A stretch of 64,000 bases of DNA, taken from NCBI GenBank assembly GCA_022695795.1, contig MU404069.1, forward strand, positions 434,001 to 498,000. Direction: 5' to 3'. A program made the translations under genes and the position numbers. Source of the DNA: Biscogniauxia marginata. Its lineage: Eukaryota > Ascomycota > Sordariomycetes > Xylariales > Xylariaceae. The notes beneath the pieces are model-generated. The model was not told the origin of the DNA, did not search any database, and worked only from the letters and a program-made list of their open reading frames with translations. Shown here in pieces: positions 26,355-38,790 of the stretch. Within the stretch, counting starts at the first letter, position 1; every line of letters begins with the position of its first letter.

Positions 26355-27425
26355 AGCGGGCAAATTATTGATACCCTCATAGCAATACGAGTCGTTTTCG
26401 AATTATTATGATTGGTCGGGACTACTAGGCCCAACTTGCCACGCAGTCAGTCTTATAGAGGATGAAAGTCTGTTTGATCTATATTCTACAAATCTTGCAC
26501 CGATATTTGCTGCCTTCGTTGCATTTTCGCCTCTCTCTATGTTTCATTTCAATGAGAAAACTTCCATATGTGTATTTGGAAGGACAAGCGTGCCACTAGA
26601 GGTTTTGGTAGTGACGCGAACTACTCAAGCACGATCTTTTCTCAATCGATTTAGTGAGGCTACTCTAACAAACACTCACCCATCCAAGGTATTGCAAATA
26701 AGTTTCACGGAACCTGATACATGTCAAGTATTTATCTCCTACATATACTCATTTCCATCATTTCCTGCCTAGGCCTCGTACCTTCTAGAACACTAATTAG
26801 GCACTCAGATTTGCTGGCTGCCCCTGATCGAGCACTATCCACAAGCGTCATCTGAGAATAAGATCTGGAAGCGCCTTATTACAGCTTCCGACCTACTCAC
26901 TTACTTCACTTACACCGAGATTGATTGGCACGGCCGGTGACAGCTCACTTAGGTATGTCAGTGACCGTTGGCCTGCCATCGAAATTCCCACCCAAAGGTT
27001 CCTAGCAAGGTCCATGTTGGTTGCTGGAGCGTGTTACAATTGCCGATGGTAAATACGTTGACCAAAACAGTAGGCGTTGTTCCCTAGGTTTCTCTGTCAA
27101 CGCCCTGCTACCTGCGTAGGTAGTTGGAAGGTCCCCTTGATTCCATAAACACCTTCACGTAGGTGATTTCTTCGTTCAACAACAACAGCCACAATCATCC
27201 CCCCTCTTTGTTTTTCCTCTCCTCGACCTTTTTGTAAGCATTTAGCACTCCCATAATCAAGCCTCCCTTCTTATTGCCTTACACATATCGATTTTTCTAC
27301 TTATTAGGATTATATGCCTCTCGACTGACTAAAGAGCATCAGGTCCTAATACACATCTTCTTCCGTCCCACTATCTGGCAATACTATAAGGGATATTAGC
27401 ATTGTGTTCACCGTAACCTTTCGCT
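26355..27425. other. Intergenic region, no gene seen
   Basis: About 1.07 kb between two plus-strand genes. The last 250 bp is C/T-rich leader-like DNA with CTTCTT and CCTCTC runs. One 77-codon frame lacks supporting features. Confidence 0.5.
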
Positions 27426-28340
27426 ATGGAGCAAAACGGCCACGAGGTCACATTCACGAGTGTCGCTGCTGGACCTGAAAGTGGTGGCGCTGACTTGAAT
27501 GGTTACGAGACAACCCAGAAGCGAAAGGTTTCAGATACCACGGAAGATGATGATATGGATGTCGACACGAATCATGTAGATGAGAAGCGCGTGCGACTCT
27601 TACCCCCCTTGGACACGCCTGACGACGTCGAAATGCCCCCTGAGATTAAGAATCTCAGGCAACGAATCGATCATCTCCAGTTTGAGGCCCAGAGTTACAG
27701 GCAGTTAGCTGAGTCTCACCATTCTGACCTCCAGTCTTCAAAAAAGAGGCAAGAGAAGCTAGCTCGGCGCCTCAAGCAAGCTAAATCTGCAAAAGACAAT
27801 TGTAAGCAATATTAATGACTGTCCATCATCCATATCTAGCTTCCACTTCAGTTCTTTTCATCTTTGCTACCCACTACCCCATATTCTCCGAATCTACAAA
27901 GGTACTAACCCCTGACCACAGTTTGGAGAGGACTCATCCAGCATCAAGAGGACACAACGGTGATAGTCAAGCAGCTGCTCAAGCCCTGGAACAGATTTCT
28001 GCAGGTGTACAACGACATGCGTCTCCCCATCGACGAAAGACTCCACGAGGGTAGCCTCGAGATGCTGCTCGCGCAGGTCTTAGACGCGAAGCTGCGCCAG
28101 GTCGTGGAAAGAGCCGGCCGAGAACAGAACACCATGGCTGGCGAGCAGAGCGATACGGCTAGCGATGGCAATGCTATCATGCTGCAGCTACCGATCCGTG
28201 ATCTGGCGGCCCTTAGTCTCGGCGCCGATGATGGCGAGAATCAGACGGACGAGAAGAAAATGCTCGTGGGTAAAGAGAAGGCACGTGGAAGCGAGGGTAA
28301 GGGAAAGACTGAGGATCAGACCGAGGATGAGGAGCTATGA
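27426..28340 (+). CDS. Conserved-type coiled-coil nuclear protein of unknown function
   Basis: Exon 1 is 27426-27801 and exon 2 is 27922-28340, with a 120-bp intron (GTAAGC donor, CTGAC branch, CCACAG acceptor); 264 residues. The first 60 residues are acidic and disordered with a possible nuclear signal (QKRKV). Residues about 75-125 form a coiled coil rich in Lys/Gln/Glu (RQRIDHLQFEAQSYRQLAES, then KKRQEKLARRLKQAKSAKD). The second exon gives a compact helical part (RGLIQHQEDTTVIVKQLLKP, then FLQVYNDMRLPIDERLHEGS). The tail is charged and Gly/Lys/Glu-rich. No enzyme motif is visible and I do not recognise a named family. Confidence 0.7.
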
Positions 28341-29740
28341 ATATATGCAGAAGCCTCCCCCGTTACAGAGGATGGATGGTCTTTTGATAACGGCCTCTTG
28401 TACACGTACACTAGTGATCTTATAAGATAGGGCGCCAGGGTCGATCAATGAGATGTCTCGAGATCCCTCCTTTTATGAGGTACTTACTTAAATTATCAAG
28501 CGAAGAAGTATCTTCCACACGCTTTCAAGAATACTATTTCTTTAGACCCCCTTTAACTAGCCGCAGGTTGACTTGAGATGAAGTAAATCATTCGGAACAA
28601 AATAAAACATAGTTATATAGTATATAGGGACCGCTGAAAGGTGTTTGGATCGTTTGAGGGCAGTTTTAGACAGGGGCTTAGTCAAATACAGGCTCCATCC
28701 CATACATTGCTTACCAGTTATATGCAACCACAAAGCACCCGTAAGCCGATGGTATATCAAGAGGCTACTTGTCATTATTTGATCAATTTCAAAGAAAATG
28801 GACCAACGTCAGAGACGCTCTATTGAATTGTAGCAAACATTACGCGCAAACCGGCATGCCTCTCTTTAGGAAATGATTCATTCAGGCCATGGTATTGGTC
28901 AAATTGACGCTTAGGTATTCTTAGTTCGTTGTTGACGTTACCCGATTTTGATATCTATCTCATTACTTTCTACTCCAATTAAACCTTGTACGTACCTAAG
29001 TTTAGTTCACGATAACTTATCTTAGAAGATCCATTTGGGTCGTACAATACGAAAGCGTGTACTTAATTGCCCTTAGACATATTGGTTTATCTTCGCGCGC
29101 TGAATCGTTTTAGCGAAAGACGCACCTAGCTCGAATGCTAAAGTAGACACCATGATGAACGTGTATCACCAATCTTTGAAGTTGTTAGTCGAGCCAGTGT
29201 AAGGGTAATGCTATTGCCCGAGACTTTGAGACCATTACATAGGTTCCCAAGCTATTATACACTACACTACAAGCTTGCTTTGAAGGCGCCCTGTTATAAA
29301 TGCCTTATCCTGCCAACGACAACTACGAGTCTGTCCATAGGCCAACTTCGGACAATTAAGCATCTATAGGATCTAGAGTCCCATGTCTGAATAAATGATT
29401 CTCATCTCGTTCACATAATACACAGGTGGATAATCTTACCAGCTTACCAATTTGATAGATCAGCTAGGATGCACTGGAAAGCACTTGAGCACTTGAGGGC
29501 CCGTGGAGCCTGGTACACATCTCGTACATATATACTCTAATTGCAACAATTATTGTCACATACGACCATAGGACCCAGAATACTCGGCATCCCGTCCGCT
29601 CTGCCCTAGATAAGCTGGGTACCGCCAGATTAGTAGTTGGGTCGGTGACGACCAGCGAATCCCTGGTGTTGTATGTTTTTTGTGGTTTTTCTTTTTATAT
29701 ACCCTGAATGACGCTTTGACTAGTTAGGTGGTATATGAAG
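28341..29740. other. Intergenic region between convergent genes
   Basis: 1.4 kb of mixed-composition DNA with no gene supported on either strand. Confidence 0.5.
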
Positions 29741-30583
29741 TTAGTCCCCGCTACGGGCTTTTAATTGGGTTTCCTTTCTTTGCGAACGAGCAAGAGAGAA
29801 GCCAGTAAGCCAGAAAAAGCGTAGCGCATCGTTTACTACGGCTGTTTCATTTTTCTCATTCTCAACATACTCGTAAACAATAGCCATGTAGTTTAAATCT
29901 CTTTGGCTGTTGAGAACATATGTTCGTTTATCAATCTTGATTGGCCTTGGTACGACACGCCAGGGCATTCGTCTAAACTCTTTGGGGTCAAACGGTAACC
30001 AGCCATAGCATTTCCTTAGGCGCGGTATATGTGTGGTGTTCCCGTTGTCTTCTATACCCCCTGGAGTAGAAAGGGCCAAGAGATTGTGTATAGCATCCAT
30101 TATAGTGGTTAGTGTCTTTAAAACCGAGATGCCACCTTTGTCGCTTACCGCTTTCTCTATCATCTGGAAAAGGGCAGCATTCTGGCATTCTCGCTGGACA
30201 GGAAAGTAAGCAGTCGGGAAAGGCGCTTCGTTATGCCAAAACTGGAAGATACTTAGTATGAAAATACTGCCTAAAACTCATAGGCATACACTTACAAGCT
30301 TGAGGACAAAGAAGCCTTCCTTGAACTTAACCTTCCAACTACATCCGTCAATCCCACTTCCAAGATGCACCGAGTCGTTCCAAGAGACAGCTGCTAGATC
30401 AAAGGGGCATCGCCGGAGCCGTGGTGTGTTAAGATCTTCTGCCTTGCAGCTAGGAGGACCTTCCATCAGCTCTTCGCTCAGATATGGAACATCCCTTAGA
30501 GCAGGATTGTTATTTAAGTGGTCTCGAGGAGGCGGTGCCGTATGGGTAGCCATTATAGGCCTATGATGGTCAAGATCTGTCAA
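29741..30583 (-). CDS. Kinetochore Sim4-complex subunit FTA2-like protein
   Basis: Two exons, 30583-30296 and 30241-29741, with a 54-bp intron (GTAAGT...TTCCAG); 262 residues from the first Met, or 252 from MATHTAPPPRD at 30553. The core motif SVHLGSGIDGCSWKVKFKEG is followed by FFVLKL and, across the splice, FWHNEAPFPTAYFPVQRECQ. This is the degenerate protein-kinase-like N-lobe seen in FTA2-domain proteins: Gly-loop, then LKLFW in place of a VAIK lysine strand. No HRD or DFG motif is seen, so catalysis is unlikely. FTA2 proper belongs to the inner kinetochore, but filamentous fungi carry many FTA2-like copies without proven kinetochore roles. Confidence 0.75.
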
Positions 30584-31072
30584 CTAACTGTGAGGAGATA
30601 AGTCAAAAACACATAGTGACGTCGGGATATACCGTTTATTACTTGTGCTCATTCTAAGCCATCTTTCTAAGTACGCTATCATCTAAGTCCGAATCGAGCC
30701 TCGAGGTAGTTCCATATCTAAGCTCTCAAGACAGAATAACGCCCCTCAACAAGATGCTAATCGTCCAGATTACCTCAACTGCTAGCGTCAGCCTTCCTGT
30801 GGCTAATACTAAGTAACAACTGTTTCCATAAGGTAAAAAATTAATTTATCATTATAAACGATAAATACCTACTTACCTTATGTAATTGAAATACTCATGT
30901 TCCATTTGAAGGGGGGCTGGGTGTAAAGTATAGTAGAAACTGAATTTATATTCCCCTGTAATTATAATTACAAAGTGATATTTCAATAGGTGTAAGACTG
31001 ATTTAGTATATATGATATTATATTGCTATACAGAGACGTTTATATATACCTTCCCTACGTGGAAATCGCTGC
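30584..31072. other. Intergenic region
   Basis: AT-rich spacer with TTATCATTATAAACGATAAA-type small dyads at about 30844-30866; nothing coding. Confidence 0.45.
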
Positions 31073-31375
31073 CTACCTTCCTCGGGTATACACCAATCTC
31101 GTCTTGTCTTCTTTTCGTAAATGGATTACTTGCGGATTACTATGGTTGGCATCTTGCCATTTGTCGTCCTCCTCCTGGTATTCTAACTGTCGAGTTAGGC
31201 GTTTTATCGCTCTGTAGCTGCAGGTGCTGTTATTACAACGATACATGGAAGCGCCTATGAGCCTTTCAACGCCCGTGCAAGGCTTTCCCGTCTGGACATT
31301 TTCGCAAGGAACTATTCTTGGCAGCTGGAAGGGTACGTGTGAACATGCCAGCTTGACTCTGATTTCCTTACACAT
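31073..31375 (-). CDS. Small Cys-rich MCK-type protein
   Basis: Intronless 100-residue frame starting MCKEIRVKLACSHVPFQ. Cysteines occur as C2, C11, then ENVQTGKPCTG and MYRCNNSTCSYR, a spacing that resembles small fungal proteins beginning MC with paired Cys/His positions, probably metal-binding. The frame continues upstream to 31570, but the MC start fits the family pattern better. A similarly built 66-residue protein is encoded 720 bp away on the other strand. No signal peptide, so it is probably intracellular. Function unknown. Confidence 0.5.
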   Translation of the reverse strand: MCKEIRVKLACSHVPFQLPRIVPCENVQTGKPCTGVERLIGASMYRCNNSTCSYRAIKRLTRQLEYQEEDDKWQDANHSNPQVIHLRKEDKTRLVYTRGR

Positions 31376-32094
31376 TTCAATGGTATACGATTTTCCTGAT
31401 TGAAAATATAAGTGGGCGTGATATAGTCGGTAGTGTGGTTCTTGCTGAAACCCGGTTATCATCAGCTTAGCATGTGCCGGCGTGTCATATTTGTAGGCCG
31501 TCTTGCCTATGTACAAGGGGACTGAGATGATAAAGGTTCTTTCATTGAATCCATCCAAATGAAAGAACATAATCAGTCAATAGTTGATAAAGGCTGTGTT
31601 TGAACAGTTCACTAAGGACGACAAGGAGTTGCATATGGGTCTGATTGGGTATTAAAACTTGCACAATAAGCCTTTGACAACCCTGGCAGAAAAATGACAT
31701 TATCCTTAATGACTTATCATCATTTTCCTAATATGGAAATGGAATACTAAAAGTTTCTTTTTCCGAAGTCTCATTAATCTTAATCCGTGCCCTGAGTTTG
31801 CGGATCGTAGCTTGGCATCTTCGTCTTTATCCGTAGATACGAGGTGCTTTCAAGAATTTTCCATAGACATAAAGGGTGGCACTTGGGATTCCACAAAGAT
31901 TGATGCTGCTTACAGAATGTTCTTTATCTCAAAAAATAAGGTAGTGTTTGTGATTAAGCAAGCAAGGTACATACCCGCATACATACATTCGAGTTGGTCT
32001 GAATAACCATCGTTGAATAGTGCGATACATGTCAAGCTTCTGCGGTCAGAACTTAATCTAATTATATACCTACATTCAGCAAACCCGTGTCAGG
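31376..32094. other. Spacer between two divergent small Cys-rich genes
   Basis: About 720 bp; would hold both promoters. No other signal seen. Confidence 0.45.
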
Positions 32095-32295
32095 ATGTGT
32101 AAACAGCACGACCTCTTTTACATGTGTGGCTGTCGAATCGTCGAGGAGAAGACGGACAAGTGGAAATCAGAAATTGAGCAATGCGATAAGGCCAAACGGC
32201 GGCGTAGACACTGCGAAAGGCCGGAAATTGCGCTGCCGATCTTTGCCAAAGACACCTATTGCGATGATCTTGACTGTCCAGCTTACGATGACTGA
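32095..32295 (+). CDS. Small Cys-rich MCK-type protein
   Basis: 66 residues, starting MCKQHDLFYMCGCRIVEEKT, with a charged middle (KAKRRRRHCERP) and a Cys-containing acidic end (TYCDDLDCPAYDD). The MC start, early CGC and late C..C pair match the style of the divergent neighbour at 31073-31375. An overlapping longer frame (32087-32533) in another phase has no family features and is probably not coding. Function unknown; a metal-binding fold is only inferred from the cysteines. Confidence 0.5.
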   Translation: MCKQHDLFYMCGCRIVEEKTDKWKSEIEQCDKAKRRRRHCERPEIALPIFAKDTYCDDLDCPAYDD

Positions 32296-33445
32296 CCGTT
32301 ACGAAGCTGCAAGTAAGATGTGCAGTCAAAACCGTCTGGCCGTGCTTGGCGTCTTGGTATGCTTTGCTAATATGATATATACGAGGCCTGTCGACAGGTT
32401 TTGTCAATATGTCAGCTCGGTATTTCTCTTGCAGCTGGGCAGGGACCAGGTCCAGCCTCTGGCACTACAAGTCTGCAATGGCCCCTGTCTCCGTTGGGTC
32501 AATTGGGCAGTCAGCATCTGCTGCACGGTGTAGATCAGTGGAGATGACAGCCTGTGGATTTGCTGTTTTGGTCCTAATGCTGCGGCACGCTGCAGGATAT
32601 GGCGAAGGGAGACAAGACAGAAAAGCTCAGCGCGAATCGCCACCGATAGGTTTCAGGTTGGAGCAATAAGGGCTTGTGTCGGTTGAAATATACTACGGAC
32701 TTTTCTGGTTGATTTCGGTGTTACGTAGTGGCCACGCAAGACTAGAAGAATGGAAATATATATGTTGGATGTCCTGCGACTTACTGCACAGAAGCTTGTA
32801 TCATATAGCTTCTCTCCTGGCCAACGGCTTGGCTAACTTACGTACGGCTCCTATTCTTCTCCACAGACGAGATGGAACTTCGCAGGCGACCTAATTATGT
32901 AGCATCGCCATCACTTCTAGAGGATAGCGTGGCTTAACACAGTCTAGTATACTACTGGCGCCAGCCACTAAGCATCGGGATATTGGGCATGCTGTAATGA
33001 AATGGTCTATGCGGCCAGCTATCAGCCCTACTACTACCTAGTCAGCGCATAGTGCCAAATAATGAGGCTAACCTTTCGTGCACCTTGGCCTTGTCTCGGT
33101 GTTAGTGCCGAGCCCTGCGCCCAGAAATAGACACTGGCCTAGACGCGGATGCTGCAGCTTTGCTACCTTAGATACGAAAACCCTTGCGGTGAGTCCACCA
33201 AAGCTGGATGAGAACCGGTAGAACAACGCGGCGCGATCCCACAGGCTGCGCTCCAGGAGACTGGGGCCTCAGCGGTGGCTGACAACCCCTGCAATGCGGA
33301 TCCTCCAGTGGTATATCTATTCAGGGAGCCTCCTTTCTTGGCTCTCCCACTGATCTCTTGGCTCCGCGGTCATCATCTGCCTTTCTCCATCTTTTAAGTG
33401 AAGATTGTCGAGTATTCGTGAAAGCTTTGTAGGTCGTCGGGCGCG
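32296..33445. other. Intergenic region upstream of the LtrA gene
   Basis: 1.15 kb. Several short overlapping frames exist on both strands without introns or motifs. I support no gene here. Confidence 0.5.
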
Positions 33446-35992
33446 ATGTCTCACAAAGACCTCGAGTACGCTGGAGAGCGTCTTCGACTCATTGGCTCGC
33501 GAGTCGTGAATACCGATACAACCGGACGCAAGTCGATCCGTGTGCAGTCCATTCGCGTCTCCGCGTGCCATGAAGATGCTGAGCAGCTATTTCGGAAGCA
33601 GAAACAGAATTTAGATGTCCCGGAGTTTGAAAAGGTTTGAGCTGGCTGACTTCCCTGGTATTTCAACGGAATGGCTGACAAGTACCTAACAGACCGAAAC
33701 TGCGTCACAATTTGAGGTTCGTCTCGAGGGAATAGGATGCCTGTATCGTCTCTAACCGATCCTCCGCACAGCTCTTTTACGACTTATGGTTTGTTGCCAA
33801 TTTGAATGTCTTTACGAGCGTGGGTAGCCTTCCAGGAAGATCAATACGATTATGATATTAACACTTAGTGAAGATACACGACATCTCGAACCTGCCGAAA
33901 TTCCAGTCGTTCATAGGATATATGGTGTGCGTATACATCGAGTATCTTGCACATGCCCTTGGCTAACTTATTCCTAGTCTCCTGTGGACGACATGGTTGA
34001 TGACCTCTCTTTACGATGTCCGTTTCAGTGCCGACAGCGTGCTCGAGCGATGTTGCAAAGCCGTTCACCTAGGTGTAATGGTAGGATTTGCAGAGGTGGG
34101 GACGCACTTTGATCCCAATGACCAGATCATATCTGTGTTTAGGTCTATGTCACTGTTCCTCGCAGTGTCTCGGTTCGTTCTTGCATTGCAATACGGTGTT
34201 GTTGCACTACAAATCCGGAAATATAACGATGGCATACGACCTATGATTCTGACTACCATCCTCCACCTCTGTGCCGCCGCGATCTACTTTGGTGTATCGT
34301 TCCGGTATGATACAGGTCAGACTAGTCGAGTATACCTTGTATGGTATATCGGCGGTGTTCTCGAGATGGCATTGCATCTCTCTCTGTCGCAGCTATCCGA
34401 TGTTCTTAGCTTCCTCGGGTCTCATTTGGGTGAACGTATGAACTTGCTCACGCTTGTCATTCTCGGCGAGGGTAAGTTTAAGCTCACTGGGCAGAGAGTA
34501 GCTGCTAATATTATGTAGGCTGCATCATTGTAGCGAAGAGCATAACCCTTCTAGTAAAAGACACGTATGTCAAAGACGACGCATTTACGGCGTGGAGTAT
34601 GTGGCCCCTATTCAGTTCGTATGAAAGTTTCACCTAACATATCTAGGTCCTGACCTTATCGGAATCGTGACTTCTGCGACCGCATTGATCTATATCATCT
34701 TCCAACTGTATTTTGATTGGATGCACGAGGAGCATTCAATGTCGAGACGACATCAGGTGTGGTGGTAAGTTACCAGCCTTTGGTGAGTATGCGTATTTAT
34801 GCTAATCATACACCCCCTTTTCTCAGGTCGGCGGTCCATTTGCCATTTCATATTGGCCTTATCCTGCTACTTGAAGGTGGAAATCAGTTTGTCATCTGGG
34901 CTCGAATCAACGAATCTATACAGGGGATTGTATACAAGGTGGTTGGTGTATTTGATTCTCTGCCTAGCACACCAACATCCGAGGAGGTCTCAAACGCGCT
35001 CGGAGACTTAGTCTACGGGTTCTTGAGCAAATATCAACCAGCCAACCCGATCGAGACATATGAGTCAGTTCGCGACCACCTTGACGAAATCGCCGAATTG
35101 CCTGACTCGTTCTGGATGGATTCGGGGAAACAAGATGAATCACTTATGGCTAGCTTCAAACAGGACTTGGAAGAAGTCGAGCTGGCAATGGTCAATGCCG
35201 TTTATGCTGCATTTGAGATCGAAGCAACGGAAGAGGCTGGAGCTAAAGGCAACCTAGATGATATGCAGGCAGAGGCTGCGAGATCTATCTTGCAGAAGTT
35301 CATCCTCGTGGTAAGTTTCAAAATTATCTATCAAGGAATGCCGTCACTGATACGTCTAATAGTATATTTATGCTTTCGCATGCGCCGGCATTGTGCTTCT
35401 CTTCTTAACCATTATGCATATCATATCCAAGCGAAATGGATGGTCTCCATTCAATATCTTTCGGACAGCCATCTGTATCGTCATTTCCATTTGTTTGGCA
35501 GTGCTCTCTGCCCTCGCGAGTGATCAAGAGGCTATATGGAATGGACAAGGGGCAACATCTTTCATTGGCAGCTCGTGGATGTTACCTACGATTGCGATAT
35601 GCTATTTCGTCGTTCTGCTTATAACTCATTTACCACATCCATCGAACTTCGCGGGCGGTCACGGCAAATACAGTGAGATCGAAGAGGCCAAAGATGTGAA
35701 AGAGAACCATCCGCTTAAAAATATCCCGCCAGGTTCTGAGGACAGGAGAAATCAGCGCCATGTAAACTTCGAACGAACGAATACGTACGCGTCGTCGATA
35801 TACTCGGTGCGAAACCATCACCTAGACGATAGCCCACCTCCTCTACCACCCTACGATTCCCAGAACGTTAATGACCTGAGAGCGAGTCCCGTGTCATCTG
35901 CAGATAGCCACCATGAGGAGAGGTTAGAGTCACTTGATCTAAACCGGAATGATGCACAGCAACTCAGGCCTCGAGCTGATGGTCAACGATAG
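33446..35992 (+). CDS. LtrA-family (low temperature requirement) multi-pass membrane protein
   Basis: Nine exons join in frame: 33446-33634, 33693-33716, 33772-33823, 33869-33926, 33978-34471, 34519-34596, 34647-34764, 34827-35310 and 35363-35992, giving 708 residues. Introns are 45-62 bp. The family signature is ETASQFELFYDLWFVANLNV across exons 2-3, then WTTWLMTSLYDVRF, and GERMNLLTLVILGEGC into exon 6. Helices follow (LIGIVTSATALIYIIFQLYF; PFHIGLILLLEGGNQFVIWA; FACAGIVLLFLTIMHII). The C-terminal 110 residues are a disordered cytosolic tail with SPPPLPPY. LtrA proteins are widespread in fungi, but their transported substrate or role is not established. Two micro-exons (24 and 52 nt) make this a gene automated predictors may miss. 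Confidence 0.88.
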
Positions 35993-37950
35993 CGCCAGAC
36001 ACAACACCAATTCGCTTCAATTCATCAACGCCAAACCCACGTCTCCATTCTAAACATTTATGGCATGATGATGATAGGGATAAATTTTATTACTATGTTA
36101 ATGGGCAATGGGGAGGGTCTGCGCGGAAAAGATACTCGCTTAAATTCGGCAAAGAGGGAGGAGGGAGTTTGGACAAAGTGGCCTCTCCTGACGCGGATGA
36201 AAATGTGTCATCTCGTCCGTGGACTAGGCACTATGAATGTCGGGTTAGCGTTTTGTACAGGTTCATATTAGACTGAAGTAGAAAAAGCAAGGCGTTAAGG
36301 TCTAGAGACACTTGGGACGCTTTTATATATTTGCCTTGTTCGTATTGCATTTTGCAGAAATACACTATTTTAGATCTGAACCCCTCACATGAACGGTGAT
36401 CGCGAATATGACGTCGATCCTAACATGTAGTGGTCGCGATCGACCCTCCCGAAGGAACCAATGTACGAACTTGTATGGTTAGGATTTTAAAGATACTCAT
36501 CCATGGAGATCCTTCCCAGCCTTGCCAGCCCTCTTTTTGGAGCCCCAGTGGGCCCATGCCTATCCGAGGCCCCTACTCTTAAATATCCTCCTATCTCTAG
36601 GTTCGAAAATGCACACTAAACTATACTATTTGGCATGATAACCGAATTATGCAACCAAAAGAGTTATGAGAGCATAAACGTTTATCGTAGATCAGTATTG
36701 AAAACGACGATGGAGCTCTAGATGATGAGAATTGCAGCTACCCCCTTTTACAATTGGCTGTATGTACACCTAGTTTTAAATAGACATCTTTCGATTTAAA
36801 AGGCCTGGGTAGGAGTTAAGTGAAAATGTTATTACCTTATAGACCCCGGTTTGGATCGACTTGAAACCAAATGACATAGGTGATCTCTTAATACCGACTA
36901 GTTCCAAAATGAATAGTCTAGTAAAGCAATATATAGACCTAGCACAGTTGAGGGCGTTACTATTAGACATTTTCTCGGTGGAACTATTAAGCAAGGACCC
37001 GAGAAGTATAAATTCGATTGCGAGGATCGATGATGCTGCAAATGGAAATGGGATTAGCTTGACATATTCCTCGAAGAAGGAGCATACAATCGATGTTAAT
37101 CAGGTAGTCGAGTAACAAGACCATATTCTTATTTAGTTATTCCGTCATGGTATTATACACCGTGCCATAGAAGAAGCTACAGCCCCAGAGCACGGAAGTT
37201 TGCGAACCGACGTCGTGCCTAGATCCGGTTGCCCAAGCCTTGTAACCACGAACTAGCAGATTAATAGAGCACTACATCTCATTACACACCATCTTTTCGA
37301 CCGACGGGCGACCGCGGCTTAAACATTTTGGGCTGTTAAACTTCTTAGTATGGCCGGCCGACGTGCTCTCCTCCCTCGCTTTGCTACCAAACGCTTCGGT
37401 CGGTCGAGTTAAGCTTTTTTTCCTTTTTTTTCTTTTTTGGACACGGCGATGATTCTCTTAATTAGGTGCTTAACGGGAAGAGAACAGTCCAAGATGCGTT
37501 TGAATCGACACACGAGCGGCTTTGGGCGGATTTCAGTACGTATATTTAGTTGGGATACTATAAGGGGCGTCTTGGTATGTTGAATGATAAGTTAAGGTAA
37601 AAACGGGGTACGGCATTTTTAGTAGGCTTCGGTACTGATGGGATGATTGAAGTATCTAAATTGACGAAGGAATCTAATCTGGGCAAATTTTGACCTGATA
37701 CTCTGATTCCCGTGTAATGAAAATACTGAGAGTACTGTAAGGGTTCGTATATTGCTTGTTGCGCTGGAGAGGGAAAGCTCTTCTCCTCTCCAGGCCCACT
37801 ATCCTAATACTATATACATCATAAAGCATGGCCACATGGCCGTGATAAGTACAGTCCGTTAAATTGCTACTCGACAAACTATTAGCTACAGGCATAGGAT
37901 ATAAACCGCTAACTAGGCGGCATTTCAAACTCGTTCACTGCTGAAGATGA
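35993..37950. other. Intergenic region with dispersed repeat
   Basis: About 2 kb without a supported gene. Contains the second copy of the hairpin repeat (37757-37855) and poly-T/C runs near 37414-37440. Confidence 0.5.
37757..37855. repeat. Dispersed repeat with hairpin, copy 2
   Basis: Begins TGTTGCGCTGGAGAGGGAAA, contains CTGGAGAG and CTCTCCAG as inverted arms around a TTCTC-rich loop, then CCTAATACTATATACATC and CACATGGCCGTGA. It matches 10911-11002 over nearly its whole length with a 5-base indel on each side. It lies next to the decayed LysM gene. Confidence 0.7.
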
Positions 37951-38790
37951 CTAAGTTATTCGGCTGGATTCATTCACCGTTAGATCAAGCCAGACTGGAG
38001 AATACTTACCCCATACAGCAAGGACAGCTATCCGTCTAGCAGTCGTCGCCGAGACACCGACGCAGGCATACACATCCGCCTGCAGGCCGGAGCGATCCCT
38101 CTCGACTGCGGGATTCCACGCATAGAAAGTTACGAGCTCTATACCGTAGCATGTATTATCCTTGACAACCTTGTAGAACGTGTTGTAGTTCTGCACCATG
38201 TTCATCAGCATCGGCTTCAGAGTCGAGATGGCAGTAACTCCACTCGACGTCGAGCTCGGTCTTGTGTTGTTGAAGTCACTCCAGCTAATACGGCTACTGC
38301 TGGTGACGATAGGATCGGGATTATACGGCTCCGGCGGAGGAACCCCGTTACGACATGTCGGCATGTAGTATTATGTTCCCAGAGCCATCGACTGGCCCTT
38401 GCTGCCGACAGACGGGTTAATGATGTAGAATTCGTCGATCGTTAGGTAGAAGGGCGCTATGATCTTCTCGCAGGTATTGAAAGATTGCGGTGCGAGCCAC
38501 ATAGTGCAATTCGCGATCTCGCCTGCGGCGCGGGGACTAGGAGGAGCGATGGTAGCTTACGGCGCGGTTGTGTATTAGTAGGCTGCAGGACGAGTAGGTA
38601 TGTTAGGATGAGGACTGACTTGGTGTAGAAGATACTAGAGCTGCGCAGTACGACAAGTTCGCGAATATTGTGCAGAGATAGGCATAGAAATCCCATTTGG
38701 TTACCGTTGGTGCTGCTAGGATCGTTCCTGGATCGCCTCTGTCATTTTCTGCGAGGGATGGGTTCCAGGGGATGAATTCCTGTGATTATT
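37951..38790 (-). pseudogene. Decayed LysM-domain (chitin-binding type) protein gene
   Basis: Three LysM-like pieces remain on the minus strand: EFIPWNPSLAEND near 38779 (right after a good CACAG acceptor), LTIDEFYIINPSVG near 38440, and VTFYAWNPAV with LQADVYACVGV near 38110. Between the first and second pieces the frame shifts. The Thr/Pro-rich linker at about 38530-38580 has in-frame TAA codons, and another TAA lies just before YYMPTC at about 38370. Ser/Thr-rich linkers and paired cysteines are typical of secreted fungal LysM proteins; several expected cysteines of the last domain are replaced. No intact signal peptide start was found. Stops at likely former CAA codons fit C-to-T repeat-induced point mutation. 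Confidence 0.65.

Noticed and set aside
32087..32533. 148-residue frame overlapping the small MCK gene
   Set aside because: It is in a different phase from the Cys-rich frame and has no recognisable features.
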